From: Bacteroidota bacterium
GTDB lineage: Bacteria > Bacteroidota > Bacteroidia > AKYH767-A > OLB10
DNA length: 64,000 bases
Direction of reading: 5' to 3'
NCBI GenBank assembly: GCA_016713925.1
Contig: JADJOH010000002.1
Coordinates: forward strand, 1,054,001-1,118,000
Shown: one piece after another, positions 29,879-38,568 of the stretch
How positions within the stretch are numbered: position 1 is the first letter of the stretch
Layout of the letters: each line of letters begins with the position of its first letter
The notes under the pieces: generated by a model
The model's database searches: none
What the model was told of the DNA's origin: nothing
What the model saw: only the letters and a program-made list of their open reading frames with translations
Program-made: the position numbers and the translations under genes

Positions 29879-31150
29879 TTAATCAATTTTTAATCTACGA
29901 ATGCAATAATTACCTGCATCAACTATGTACAGGTTGTTGTTTATGTCAAAGTCAATATCTTGAATGCTTTTAAATAAAGATTGAGATCCTACTGTTTCCG
30001 TTGTGTTATAACCCGAAACACTGGATCCCGCTATTGAAACTTCGTTACCATTCGATAATTTAAATATTTCGTGAAACTTTGAGAAATAAACATCTCCATT
30101 TTTTGAGACCGCTAATCCTCCTAAAAGTGTACCAAGAGGAGAAGAATAAATCGTATCAGGTTGATAACTGTTTTTTGAATCTAATTTAATTATACTCCAA
30201 CTTAAGATAAAATATATATCATTATTATGAAGCTCAATATCTTTAATTGCTCCAAGTATTGTACCGGGGTAGTTTGGATCAAAATAAACGAGAGTATCAA
30301 CTACTCCGTTGTTTAGATTCTTCTTTGCAAAATAAAACCCTTTATTTGGCTGATTAAGTTTTAACCATACAAAATACATATTACCTGATATTTCATCAAT
30401 ACAAATATCTCCAGTTAAATTTTTATCACTTAAAGGAATGCTTAACACCGATGTATAAGCAAGACCATTTTCTATAAATCTAACTCTATAACCAGTTGTT
30501 TGGGAAGAATTATAATCAGTAAAATAAACCTTACCTGAAAAATCCTGAGTCACATCATCCCACTGGCTTCCTGAAGCATCTTTATAAAATGTAGTTGCAG
30601 AATCTTTTGTAATTAGGCGTATCCTTTTATTAAATTGTTCAGTAAGATAAATAGAGTCATTAATCTTATTTATAGCTATTTTATATGGATCAAAAAAAGT
30701 AGCATTTAGAGGTTCTGCACTTAATGTTCCTTGAACTCCTGGTCTTCCGGCCACCAACTCCACATAATGGTCAAAAGTAAAAACAGGCTCATTAAAATCC
30801 GGAATCTCATCACTGCTTAATGCTTTGTCATCATTAATTCTTATTCTTACAGGACCTGTGGTGGCCCCTTCGGGAACTACTACTTTCAACTGCGTGGTGG
30901 TACCTTCCAAAATTTCCTGTACCAGCGTATCGTTAATCGTTATCAGGTTCAGAAAACGGTCTTCGTTAAAATTTTCGCCATTCAAAATAAGAGTGTCACC
31001 CGGACGACCGTGATTAGGTAGAATTTCTGTTATACGTGGACAAGCCGGGCATGGGCAGGTATCGCAATCGGGATCTGTTTTCTTACAAGCATTAATTATT
31101 ATTGCAAGTAACGTAAAGGCTAGTAATTTAATTATTATCGCATTTTTCAT
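29879..31150 (-). CDS. Lipoprotein with IPT/TIG domain and NHL-like propeller
   Basis: 423 residues. Lipoprotein signal peptide with the lipobox IINAC (Cys22), followed by the unusual Cys-rich DPDCDTCPCPACP (about 27-39). Residues about 40-115 form an IPT/TIG domain (ITEILPNHGRPGDTLILNGE). The remainder is an NHL/SMP-30-like propeller (IYLTEQFNKRIRLITKDSAT; NNLYIVDAGNYCIRRL at the end). Such Bacteroidota surface lipoproteins often bind glycans or other proteins. Third from the end of the cluster; 44 bases downstream of the preceding gene. No enzymatic motif seen. Confidence 0.75.
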   Translation of the reverse strand: MKNAIIIKLLAFTLLAIIINACKKTDPDCDTCPCPACPRITEILPNHGRPGDTLILNGENFNEDRFLNLITINDTLVQEILEGTTTQLKVVVPEGATTGPVRIRINDDKALSSDEIPDFNEPVFTFDHYVELVAGRPGVQGTLSAEPLNATFFDPYKIAINKINDSIYLTEQFNKRIRLITKDSATTFYKDASGSQWDDVTQDFSGKVYFTDYNSSQTTGYRVRFIENGLAYTSVLSIPLSDKNLTGDICIDEISGNMYFVWLKLNQPNKGFYFAKKNLNNGVVDTLVYFDPNYPGTILGAIKDIELHNNDIYFILSWSIIKLDSKNSYQPDTIYSSPLGTLLGGLAVSKNGDVYFSKFHEIFKLSNGNEVSIAGSSVSGYNTTETVGSQSLFKSIQDIDFDINNNLYIVDAGNYCIRRLKID

Positions 31151-31194
31151 ATAAAAGATGACTTTTATTTGTTCGACCTATTGCGTTGAATAAA

Positions 31195-32205
31195 CTATTC
31201 CGGGACTTTAATACCACCTTCTCTATTGCATTCATTACCACCTTGCTCCTGCGTAAAAATCTGGTAGGGCCTGCTATCAATAATGATGACATTGTCTTTA
31301 TATGCATTTATTTCAAAAAAGCGCTTACGACCATTGCGTTCATCTTCCATGAGAATTCCAATTTTGCCCGCATCTGCTACTACTTTCCAATAACCGGAAT
31401 GTTTATCCAATTCATAGGTTCCATAATCGCCGGTTATTTGATGACCGGTTGTAATAAACCTGAAATATCCAAAGCCTCCACCACATAATAAATACCTCCG
31501 TGTTTTTTCAACGTCTTCGGAAGCCATCCATAATCCATGAGATTCCCGCCAATCGGGTGTACTAATTATGTCTCTGCTTTGCTTATTGTTTATTAATACT
31601 TTGTCCATTAAAAGATTTTGATACTCCTGTACAGATTTTGGATTAGAAGTACTGCTTACAGTAGTTTTCTGTTGGCCTCCTCCCGGTGATGTAGTAGAGG
31701 TTTGAAGCGATAATGCCATTTTTATGAGGTTCTGCTTTTGCCCCGGAAACAATTGTTCGTTGGTGGCGCATCCCATAAACAGGTGGGTGTTGTTACCGAT
31801 TTGCTTCATGATAAGATGGCCGGGGAATGTATTACCCTCATACTCTACCGTTACATCGGCTGATGTCAAACCGTTTGAATTTTGAACAAAGGTGGTTGTT
31901 GGTGTTATAACAAAACCATTTTGATTTAGGTTGCTAGTAACAGTTTGTTTTACCTGATTCAGGTTTTGACTCACATAAACAGAGGCAATGTAGATATAAT
32001 CATTATTATCAGTAAAAGTGTAGCTATAATCCGTTTCTATTTCCTGTAAGCCCTCCGGGTAAAGAATGGATGCCTGAATGTTTTTGAAATACTTTTTTTG
32101 TGACGATAGTCCTTCACTGCTGTTTTGTGCAGTGGTGTTGCAGGAAGTAAGTATTGTTGCCAGGGCAATAATGCTAAGGGTTTTTTGGATAGGTAGTAGA
32201 TACAT
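31195..32205 (-). CDS. Lipoprotein of unknown function in the cytolysin cluster
   Basis: 336 residues. Signal peptide ending in the lipobox ILTSC (Cys22). The first 110 residues form a small alpha/beta domain (ASILYPEGLQEIETDYSYTF, LIMKQIGNNTHLFMGC). A Ser/Thr/Gly-rich linker (about 170-195) leads to a second domain (about 200-330) with ESHGLWMASED and GGGFGYFRF, whose shape recalls small beta-sandwich lipoproteins. No family recognised. A 200-base copy of its 5' end, about 90% identical by eye, occurs at 34438-34637 in the same cluster. A membrane-anchored lipoprotein beside a pore-forming toxin could be its immunity factor, but there is no direct evidence. Confidence 0.7.
   Translation of the reverse strand: MYLLPIQKTLSIIALATILTSCNTTAQNSSEGLSSQKKYFKNIQASILYPEGLQEIETDYSYTFTDNNDYIYIASVYVSQNLNQVKQTVTSNLNQNGFVITPTTTFVQNSNGLTSADVTVEYEGNTFPGHLIMKQIGNNTHLFMGCATNEQLFPGQKQNLIKMALSLQTSTTSPGGGQQKTTVSSTSNPKSVQEYQNLLMDKVLINNKQSRDIISTPDWRESHGLWMASEDVEKTRRYLLCGGGFGYFRFITTGHQITGDYGTYELDKHSGYWKVVADAGKIGILMEDERNGRKRFFEINAYKDNVIIIDSRPYQIFTQEQGGNECNREGGIKVPE
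31984..32180 (-). repeat. Lipoprotein 5' end, repeat copy 1
   Basis: Encodes the signal peptide and first domain of the lipoprotein gene starting at 32205. Closely matches 34438-34637, including the long identical run through the codons for YFKNIQASILYPEGLQEIE. Confidence 0.85.
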
Positions 32206-32255
32206 AATTCAAATATTATACAATTTAATTTTTATTACAGACTTAATAAGCTCTA

Positions 32256-34250
32256 TCAATAAAAGTGCACCGGAACTATAGTGTTATTGCTACAACCTCC
32301 TAACCAATAATTAAAATATGACCCAATGTAGTTTGGAGAAAAAGCTTCGCTAATATTTCTGTTTGGTGGCCCCTTTAAAACAATTCTTTTAATTTTAACC
32401 GTTATGCGGTGATCATTGTATCCTGTTTGATCCGCCCTAAGGTCAACAAGAATGGGTCTTAGAAAAATATCAGAGCTACTGTTTACAAGCTCATTCTCCA
32501 ATATAGTTCCATCGCAAGCTTCTACTGTTTTATCAATAGAAAACATAAGATTGTCATCGAATGTATTATCAGTAGCAAAAAATGGAATGTCCACATCTCG
32601 TCCTAAATTAGTTTGGCCAACCATCAGCGTATAAAGCAATGAACCATTAGCCCCTCCCGGAAAATATGTTTTTATTGTATTATCAGGCTTTTCTCTGGTT
32701 GCATCAAAAGTAATGGCTTCAACAGACCAGCCATCATTTAATAAAATAGCATCGCTTTTCCATACAGCTTGTGTTCCTAAAGGGCCGCTTGCAATTTTAA
32801 ATGCGAAATCATTATCTAATTCCATCAAGCCTACTCGAATATCATCATCGCTACTAAAAGGATTAGGACCTTCTGACGTACCGGAGCCCGTTCCAAAATT
32901 GAATACTTGCCCAAAGTTTAACTTAGAAAACAATGAATATGTGTCCTCAATAGTATATATGACTCTTGGAGCAAGCGGATGAGCATAAGATATAGTCTTA
33001 TAAGAGCCAAAACCACTTTTATGTGTATCTTTAAATTTAAACTTTAGGCTCACGTTTAATGATGATTCAGAGGTAGATTTTTCTATGATATATATATCAA
33101 ATGTGTTACCATAAAAAAGATGGTTGGTGTCCAAAAACACTTCATCGACATCGAATCGTGCAATCTCATTATTGATAAATCTATTGTATTTAATTACTGA
33201 TACCTCATTTTCTGAAAAATAATTACCAGGAACATTTTCTACTTTTAAATGCAAAGAAACTATCTGGTAAGGATAAGTATTCCTATCATTATAACGGCTA
33301 TACCACGGATAAACTCTAACCAGTTTCACAGTGGGATTCATTTGGTTCCGATCCACTAATTGATAGTTGTTTTCTAATGTTTGATCGTAGTAAACAACTT
33401 TGAAACCAATTTTTTGAGGTATAGTTAGAATAAGTTTACCACTAAGGGCTGAATATCCAGTAAAATAAATATACTTTTGATATGAACCTTCTACAAGCTT
33501 CTTTTCTGGTTGTTTTGAAATTCTTACATCACCAATTTTCATTTCCTTTATACTATCAAGGTTTTTACCTATGATGACAATGTAACCGTCTAACTGTGCT
33601 TTCTCCTTTGGGTAGTAGTCAAATATTTCAGCTGTTATAAATGATGTATCGATCTTAATATTTGAAGCAACTGATTCACTTTTTTTAATGATGGAACTGT
33701 TTATCTTTATTTCCTGCTTTTCAATAGCTGACATTGCTCTCTTTATTTCAATCAATTCATTTTGCCGAAATTTGAAGTTATCTTTAATTGATGACTTTAT
33801 TGATGACGATAGTTTTATTTTGTCGGCAAGACGCTCTTTAACATTAATTTTACAATTAGTATCAATCCATTTGCCATTAGCATACACTTCCAGTATATAT
33901 TCACCATAAGTTAACTTGCTAATTGGATTTATTTTTATTACTAAATACTTATCAGGTGATCTACTCTGTGATGAAGCCTTATCCTTTGGGTTCAAATATT
34001 TCTTGAAGTTTAATTTCTCTGCCTTTATACCCTTTTCAATTACTTTATTTTTAGAAATCCGTAGGTCAGAAATTTTGTCCAAATTTGTACCCATTAAAGT
34101 AATATAAGAATAATTGCCAGTGTCTGGAATATTCAGTAACTGAATCTCCATAGGTACGGTTTGCCTTATTTGCGGGATTAATATATTGATTTGTGTAAAT
34201 GCTAAGGTTTTTATTAAAATCAAGATCACAACTAGAGCTATTTTTTTCAT
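32256..34250 (-). CDS. Secreted protein with TIG-like segments, unknown function
   Basis: 664 residues. Signal peptide MKKIALVVILILIKTLAFTQ. Two segments look like degenerate IPT/TIG or Ig-like openings (YSYITLMGTNLDKISDLRI, about 48-66; DGYIVIIGKNLDSIKEMKIG, about 220-240). Between them is a lysine/serine-rich, partly helical stretch (SSIKSSIKDNFKFRQNELIE). The C-terminal half (about 450-664) is rich in aromatic and acidic residues with FNFGTGSGTSEGPNPFSSDD and no T9SS tail. Not recognised. It lies 20 bases after the remnant's stop at 34270 and 50 bases before the lipoprotein gene, consistent with one operon. Confidence 0.7.
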   Translation of the reverse strand: MKKIALVVILILIKTLAFTQINILIPQIRQTVPMEIQLLNIPDTGNYSYITLMGTNLDKISDLRISKNKVIEKGIKAEKLNFKKYLNPKDKASSQSRSPDKYLVIKINPISKLTYGEYILEVYANGKWIDTNCKINVKERLADKIKLSSSIKSSIKDNFKFRQNELIEIKRAMSAIEKQEIKINSSIIKKSESVASNIKIDTSFITAEIFDYYPKEKAQLDGYIVIIGKNLDSIKEMKIGDVRISKQPEKKLVEGSYQKYIYFTGYSALSGKLILTIPQKIGFKVVYYDQTLENNYQLVDRNQMNPTVKLVRVYPWYSRYNDRNTYPYQIVSLHLKVENVPGNYFSENEVSVIKYNRFINNEIARFDVDEVFLDTNHLFYGNTFDIYIIEKSTSESSLNVSLKFKFKDTHKSGFGSYKTISYAHPLAPRVIYTIEDTYSLFSKLNFGQVFNFGTGSGTSEGPNPFSSDDDIRVGLMELDNDFAFKIASGPLGTQAVWKSDAILLNDGWSVEAITFDATREKPDNTIKTYFPGGANGSLLYTLMVGQTNLGRDVDIPFFATDNTFDDNLMFSIDKTVEACDGTILENELVNSSSDIFLRPILVDLRADQTGYNDHRITVKIKRIVLKGPPNRNISEAFSPNYIGSYFNYWLGGCSNNTIVPVHFY

Positions 34251-34269
34251 ATGCTTATAAGATATAATA

Positions 34270-34658
34270 TCAATTCTTCACTATTAAAGAAAATTGCCAT
34301 CTTATTCTAATATGTGATTTTCTATTATCACCATATTCGTAATAATCCATTTGCCAAAAATTATCAGATCCTCCTTTGATTATTTGATATTGCTCTGATT
34401 TTGGGGTGTTATTAGGTTTTGGCTCATATAAACGGAGGCAATGTATATATAATCATTATTATCGGTAAAGGTGTAGCTGTAATCCGTTTCTATTTCCTGT
34501 AAGCCCTCCGGGTAAAGAATGGATGCCTGAATGTTTTTGAAATACTTTTTTTGTGACGATAGTCCGTCGCTGCTGTTTTGTGCTGTAGAGTTGCAGGAAG
34601 TAAACATTGTTACCTGGGCAATAATGCTAAGGGTTTTCAAGAGACGGGTTTGTAACAT
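34270..34658 (-). pseudogene. Chimeric remnant: lipoprotein 5' end fused out of frame to an unrelated tail
   Basis: Starting at ATG 34658, five bases after the SGNH gene's stop, the frame copies the first 80 or so codons of the lipoprotein at 32205 (TLSIIAQVTMFTSCNSTAQN, ASILYPEGLQEIETDYSYTF) and then stops at 34380. In the next frame an open tail runs on from about 34435 to a stop at 34270: KPNNTPKSEQYQIIKGGSDN, FWQMDYYEYGDNRKSHIRIR, WQFSLIVKN. This has normal protein composition and looks like the true end of another gene. The duplicated lipoprotein start therefore seems to have replaced the front of a different gene, leaving the join out of frame. A single base error could restore one ORF of about 130 codons. 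Confidence 0.65.
34438..34637 (-). repeat. Lipoprotein 5' end, repeat copy 2
   Basis: Second copy, inside the chimeric remnant. The match stops sharply at the codons for MSQNL, which marks the recombination joint. Confidence 0.85.
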
Positions 34659-34662
34659 ATCA

Positions 34663-36390
34663 TTAATCTTTGTCATCAACATTACTTTTAGGTCTTGGAT
34701 CATCATTGTGCTTAAGATTTACTTTGGCAGGTTGAGTATTTTTAGGCAAATCAAATTTTAAGGTGTCTAGTTGAGTTTCTGCTTTGGTAGATAATTCTGC
34801 TTTATATCTCTCTTGAAGTTTTTTTCTTGCTACAGTTTTTGCTATTTGGAGATCCATTTTTCTTTTCGCTTCAGCTTTAGCATCTTGAATTGCATTTTTT
34901 CTTCTCTCTACATATTCCTTCTGCTGAACTTCTGATACTGCTTCTTTAAGGACAGAGTAGACATTATCTCTATACAGTTCCATATATCCATCTGAATTGG
35001 GGTGTATTGCTCCATCTAAATCTCCTTGTGTAATTGATGAGGAAATAGTAGTATTAAAATAAGGTTCCTTGCAATTGCAGAGCCCATGCGAGTTAATAGC
35101 AGAAATACGAATTAACTCCCAACCGTGCCGTTCGGAAGCATTTCGTATCGCCTCATTTAAGTCGGTTAAAATGCTTTTAAATAAATTAATATGATTAAAG
35201 AGTAGATTTGTTTCCGGTTTTGGGAAACAACTAAATAAATTTATAGGATCCTTCAATAGGCTATTAATAAAATCATTGTTACATAACTCATTTCCTTGAC
35301 CATGAAGCATATTGGGATAATTCATCATTAATACTTTCCCAATTGAATAGTTCTGATTTTCAAGAAAATAATTTAGTGTATCATATTTGCCAGGCAATTC
35401 TCTTAATAAATTAACTGTATTACCAGACTCTTTATCAAAATCAAACACAACACTTTGTTTAGTGGCAACTTTCTCAATCGGTCCAACAATTGCTGCCTTT
35501 GCTAATGGTACAAATCCCATACTATTTCCTCCTACACCCATTAACATTATATCAATGTTATCTCTATTATTTGCTTTGCACCAATCTTCTATTTGTTCAA
35601 GTTGGGGCTTTCTACTTGAATTTCCCTTTACCTGCCTATTGTGGATTATGTGACCAATTTTGGCTCCCGAGCAAGTAGTATTAATCACTCTTACTACCAA
35701 ATCTCTTCTCCTTTCAATGAGTTTATTAATTCCTCTCATTCCACCACTTTTTTCAGACCTATGGCAAAAGTCATCATCCCACTTATCACTGCCGCTATAG
35801 GGTGCTCCTTCACCAGATGCATAAGAATCGCCCATATAACCAATTACAAATACACGCGGCATAGTGAATTCAAAAATATCACTGGTTCTTTTAGTTGCCT
35901 TTCTTTCTCGTACAACTTTGTAATAGACCAAGCTTGGGCTATTTATAATTTTCGGGCTTTTGTCCGTAAAACAGATCGTATGAGCTTGCTTTATGCTTGA
36001 GTTCTTTTGGAGCTGGAAAATAAAATCTCTCATATTATCTTCTGTGGGTGGTTCTGCCCCCCCTAATTCTTCGGGATGAATAATATTTGGTTTATCATGA
36101 TCCTGATGAGGAAAATAAAATTTACATAACATTTTTGAAGGATCACCAGCGATTTTACTACAAGAAGCCCTGCCACGGGGACAATTTTCGCTTGCCAAAT
36201 CACTTTTATTTGTAGAATAATAAACCCATACCTCTAAATCCTTTTTGGCAATACCATCTAATGGACAACTAAAAGATAATACTCTTTCACCTACACGATC
36301 CGGTGCATTAGGGTTTGATATTGAAAGTTGTTGGGCATTTGCAATTGACTTAATACAAATCAACAATGCGATGAATATTAGTTTTTTCAT
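34663..36390 (-). CDS. Secreted SGNH/GDSL hydrolase with coiled-coil tail
   Basis: 575 residues. Signal peptide MKKLIFIALLICIKSIANAQ. The SGNH blocks are present: block I GDSYASGEGAP (nucleophile Ser189), block III GVGGNSMGF (Asn289, residues 285-293) and block V DGAIHPNSDGY (His463). This arrangement resembles SEST-like lipases/esterases. The usual DxxH aspartate is not exactly placed (Asp459 is four residues before His463). Six or more Cys pairs suggest disulfides. Residues about 480-545 form a Lys/Glu/Ala-rich coiled coil (AKAEAKRKMDLQIAKTVARK), unusual for the family. Likely hydrolyses esters of lipids or O-acetylated sugars. It starts 20 bases after the cytolysin-like gene and is probably co-transcribed with it, so lipid hydrolysis may support pore formation (inference). 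Confidence 0.8.
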   Translation of the reverse strand: MKKLIFIALLICIKSIANAQQLSISNPNAPDRVGERVLSFSCPLDGIAKKDLEVWVYYSTNKSDLASENCPRGRASCSKIAGDPSKMLCKFYFPHQDHDKPNIIHPEELGGAEPPTEDNMRDFIFQLQKNSSIKQAHTICFTDKSPKIINSPSLVYYKVVRERKATKRTSDIFEFTMPRVFVIGYMGDSYASGEGAPYSGSDKWDDDFCHRSEKSGGMRGINKLIERRRDLVVRVINTTCSGAKIGHIIHNRQVKGNSSRKPQLEQIEDWCKANNRDNIDIMLMGVGGNSMGFVPLAKAAIVGPIEKVATKQSVVFDFDKESGNTVNLLRELPGKYDTLNYFLENQNYSIGKVLMMNYPNMLHGQGNELCNNDFINSLLKDPINLFSCFPKPETNLLFNHINLFKSILTDLNEAIRNASERHGWELIRISAINSHGLCNCKEPYFNTTISSSITQGDLDGAIHPNSDGYMELYRDNVYSVLKEAVSEVQQKEYVERRKNAIQDAKAEAKRKMDLQIAKTVARKKLQERYKAELSTKAETQLDTLKFDLPKNTQPAKVNLKHNDDPRPKSNVDDKD

Positions 36391-36410
36391 TTATATATAT
36401 TTAATTTATA

Positions 36411-38339
36411 TCATTTTGCTTTGACTAATAGCTCAAACCAAAAGCGGATGTGGGATGCATCATTTTTGCTTTTGTTCTTCTCATAAAAATTCATTTTATA
36501 GAATTCATGTTCTCCTGCTGGTATTCTATGAAATTCATTATCAAATCCTAAAGAATCCAAAGCATTTGCACCCATGCTGCTCAATTTAATTTTGAACTTT
36601 TCTTCTGAATCGCAACCATCAGAACAAAAATAATCAACATTAAAGGCTAACTCCTTGTCATATACCTTACCTCCTATTAAAACAGAAAGCTCCCTTACAT
36701 CTCTCTTTGTAACATCTCTAGCGATTATAATTTCATTGAACTTTCCATCTTCCTTCCACTCAATGTCATCTTTCCTTAATTGAAAAGGCCTAGATTCATT
36801 TACCTTAAAAAACATATACGCATAATCAATTTCAACATTAAATCTTCCTTTTGAAGGATTTGGTGGAATAATCTTGGTTTCTTTTATTTGATTTCCTACT
36901 TGTGATTTTTGTAAATAAACCTTACCATGAACATCTTCACTATCATCGCCTCCAACTCCTTCATCAATTTTTACACCTTGTATCTTATATAATCTTAGTT
37001 TAACATCGTATTTTGAGTTTTCCACCCTTTCTTCACATTCTACATTAGCTATTTTGCCAATGTAGGTAATTGAAGCAATGGCATCATCTTTCAGGTATTT
37101 AACATCAAATCGGATTGGCTTGCCGGTATTTCCATTACCAAATGGGTCAAATCGCATAAACCAGTTTAAGATATCATCTTGGGTCTTTAGTGTCTGATAT
37201 TTTTCTCCATTTAGTCCAATTCCAAAAGCTTTTACTGTTATTTCCTCTTTCTCTATTTTACTGAGAAACTCTGAGTCAATTCCAACACTTACACCTCCAC
37301 CATCTATATCAAGTATTTCTGATCCTACCTCAATATCTAATCCAACATCAATATCTCGTTTCAATTCTTCTAAAACCTTTGTTGATTCAAACATGATGTA
37401 TCTTACAGTACCGTACGTTATTGATTTAACATATGCTAATGAACTCGGCAAATCTGGAGAATAAGTGGTGGTGATGAAATTTTTATAACTGCCTTCAGGC
37501 GCAGCATTAACCTGATAAAATTCAGTAACTATTCGAGCTAAAATTCGAGTTTTCTTTTTGTTTGATATGATTTTGTTATTTATATCAACGTTAGCATCGA
37601 TTCCTACCGGTATACCAGATAAAAATGTCATCGCATCTGGTGATATTCCAATACTTATTGAAACCCCAAGCTCAGTTTCAATTTGTTGTAATGAATGAAT
37701 TTCTTTGTATTCTATATATGAATTTACTGTTGGTTTTGTATTGCCGATTTGCACAAAAAAATTGTCATGGGCAACTTTCCAATCCATTTTCTGAATTGTT
37801 GCAGGGAAATGGTCATTGTCAGCTTTTACAATCGGAACGGTGAACGCTTTACCATTTAACTTATCAAATCCAACATATTCTAATTGATATGGTTTGCGAG
37901 TATATTTAGCCGGCAATGGAAAATCACTTGGTGCTTTTGATTTAAGTAAATCTGCTGCATCGATTATTTGACCCGGATAAATAGACTCAAACAGAACCTT
38001 ATCTAAAGGATTAAATGCCCAAACAGGCATGCTTTCAAAACTATATGTCCTTTCAGTGCAGTTAAAATTATTTATATTTTTAGGAGTTTCACTTATTAAG
38101 CGGGGCTGCTTAGGGATCATTACTGGATCACCAGTATTTAAAATAACTTCAGTTTGTGCAATTGGAGTTTTAGATTTAATGCTTTCCGTAGGTTTGATAG
38201 GCTTTCCGGTTTTCAAATGATTAAATTGTTGGAATGCTCTTGTCATGTTTTTCCCCTGTATTTTTGGCTTCACTTGTCCAATTACTTGGACTGAGAGCGC
38301 GCCAATTAATAGCGCTAAAATGAAGAACACTTTATTCAT
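36411..38339 (-). CDS. Cholesterol-dependent-cytolysin-like pore-forming protein (CDC/CDCL)
   Basis: 642 residues with signal peptide (FFILALLIGALSVQVIGQ). Several blocks line up in order with perfringolysin-type CDCs: SIYPGQIIDAADLL (119-132; CDC IYPGAL), TRKPYQLEY (147-155), NKKKTRILARIVTEFYQVNA (260-279; CDC NEKKVMILAYKQIFYTVSAD), PSSLAYVKSITYGTVRYIMF (298-317; CDC VSNVAYGRTIYVKLETT) and GKPIRFDVKYLKDDAIASI (406-424; CDC AYPISYTSVFLKDNSVAAV). The Trp-rich undecapeptide ECTGLAWEWWR is absent. Instead residues 445-642 form another domain (KLRLYKIQGVKIDEGVGGDD ... HGKVYLQ) seen in Bacteroidota CDC-like proteins. Expected to oligomerise into a beta-barrel pore, with a different receptor from cholesterol. 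First gene of the cluster; a promoter-like site lies 140 bases upstream. Confidence 0.83.
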   Translation of the reverse strand: MNKVFFILALLIGALSVQVIGQVKPKIQGKNMTRAFQQFNHLKTGKPIKPTESIKSKTPIAQTEVILNTGDPVMIPKQPRLISETPKNINNFNCTERTYSFESMPVWAFNPLDKVLFESIYPGQIIDAADLLKSKAPSDFPLPAKYTRKPYQLEYVGFDKLNGKAFTVPIVKADNDHFPATIQKMDWKVAHDNFFVQIGNTKPTVNSYIEYKEIHSLQQIETELGVSISIGISPDAMTFLSGIPVGIDANVDINNKIISNKKKTRILARIVTEFYQVNAAPEGSYKNFITTTYSPDLPSSLAYVKSITYGTVRYIMFESTKVLEELKRDIDVGLDIEVGSEILDIDGGGVSVGIDSEFLSKIEKEEITVKAFGIGLNGEKYQTLKTQDDILNWFMRFDPFGNGNTGKPIRFDVKYLKDDAIASITYIGKIANVECEERVENSKYDVKLRLYKIQGVKIDEGVGGDDSEDVHGKVYLQKSQVGNQIKETKIIPPNPSKGRFNVEIDYAYMFFKVNESRPFQLRKDDIEWKEDGKFNEIIIARDVTKRDVRELSVLIGGKVYDKELAFNVDYFCSDGCDSEEKFKIKLSSMGANALDSLGFDNEFHRIPAGEHEFYKMNFYEKNKSKNDASHIRFWFELLVKAK

Positions 38340-38478
38340 AAATTATATATCTTTAGTATTATCATTTATACGATTGAACATTGTTACCACCTAACTACAA
38401 AAGCCAACCTTCTTCAAGTAAGGACATTAAATAAACACCAGTTTGCGAAGTATCAGCAATTAGTAGTTAATAACAAGT

Positions 38479-38509
38479 CAAACTTAAGCTGAAGGAAATC
38501 TTCGGACAA
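38479..38509 (-). promoter_or_regulatory. Bacteroidota-type promoter of the cytolysin operon
   Basis: On the minus strand TTG (38507-38509), 20 bases, then TAAGTTTG (38479-38486), a full match to TAnnTTTG. It lies about 140 bases upstream of the cytolysin ATG at 38339, giving a leader near 135 bases. The -7 octamer and spacing equal those at 5273-5303. Confidence 0.5.
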
Positions 38510-38568
38510 TACTCCAAAAGGGGGATGCTTGCTAAAAAATTCCTACTTCCAATAGCGAAATTCGCCCC

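Noticed and set aside
36411..38339. MACPF-domain protein instead of a CDC-like protein
   Set aside because: The MACPF signature (Y/W-G-T/S-H-...-G-G) was not found, whereas several CDC-specific blocks occur in the right order.
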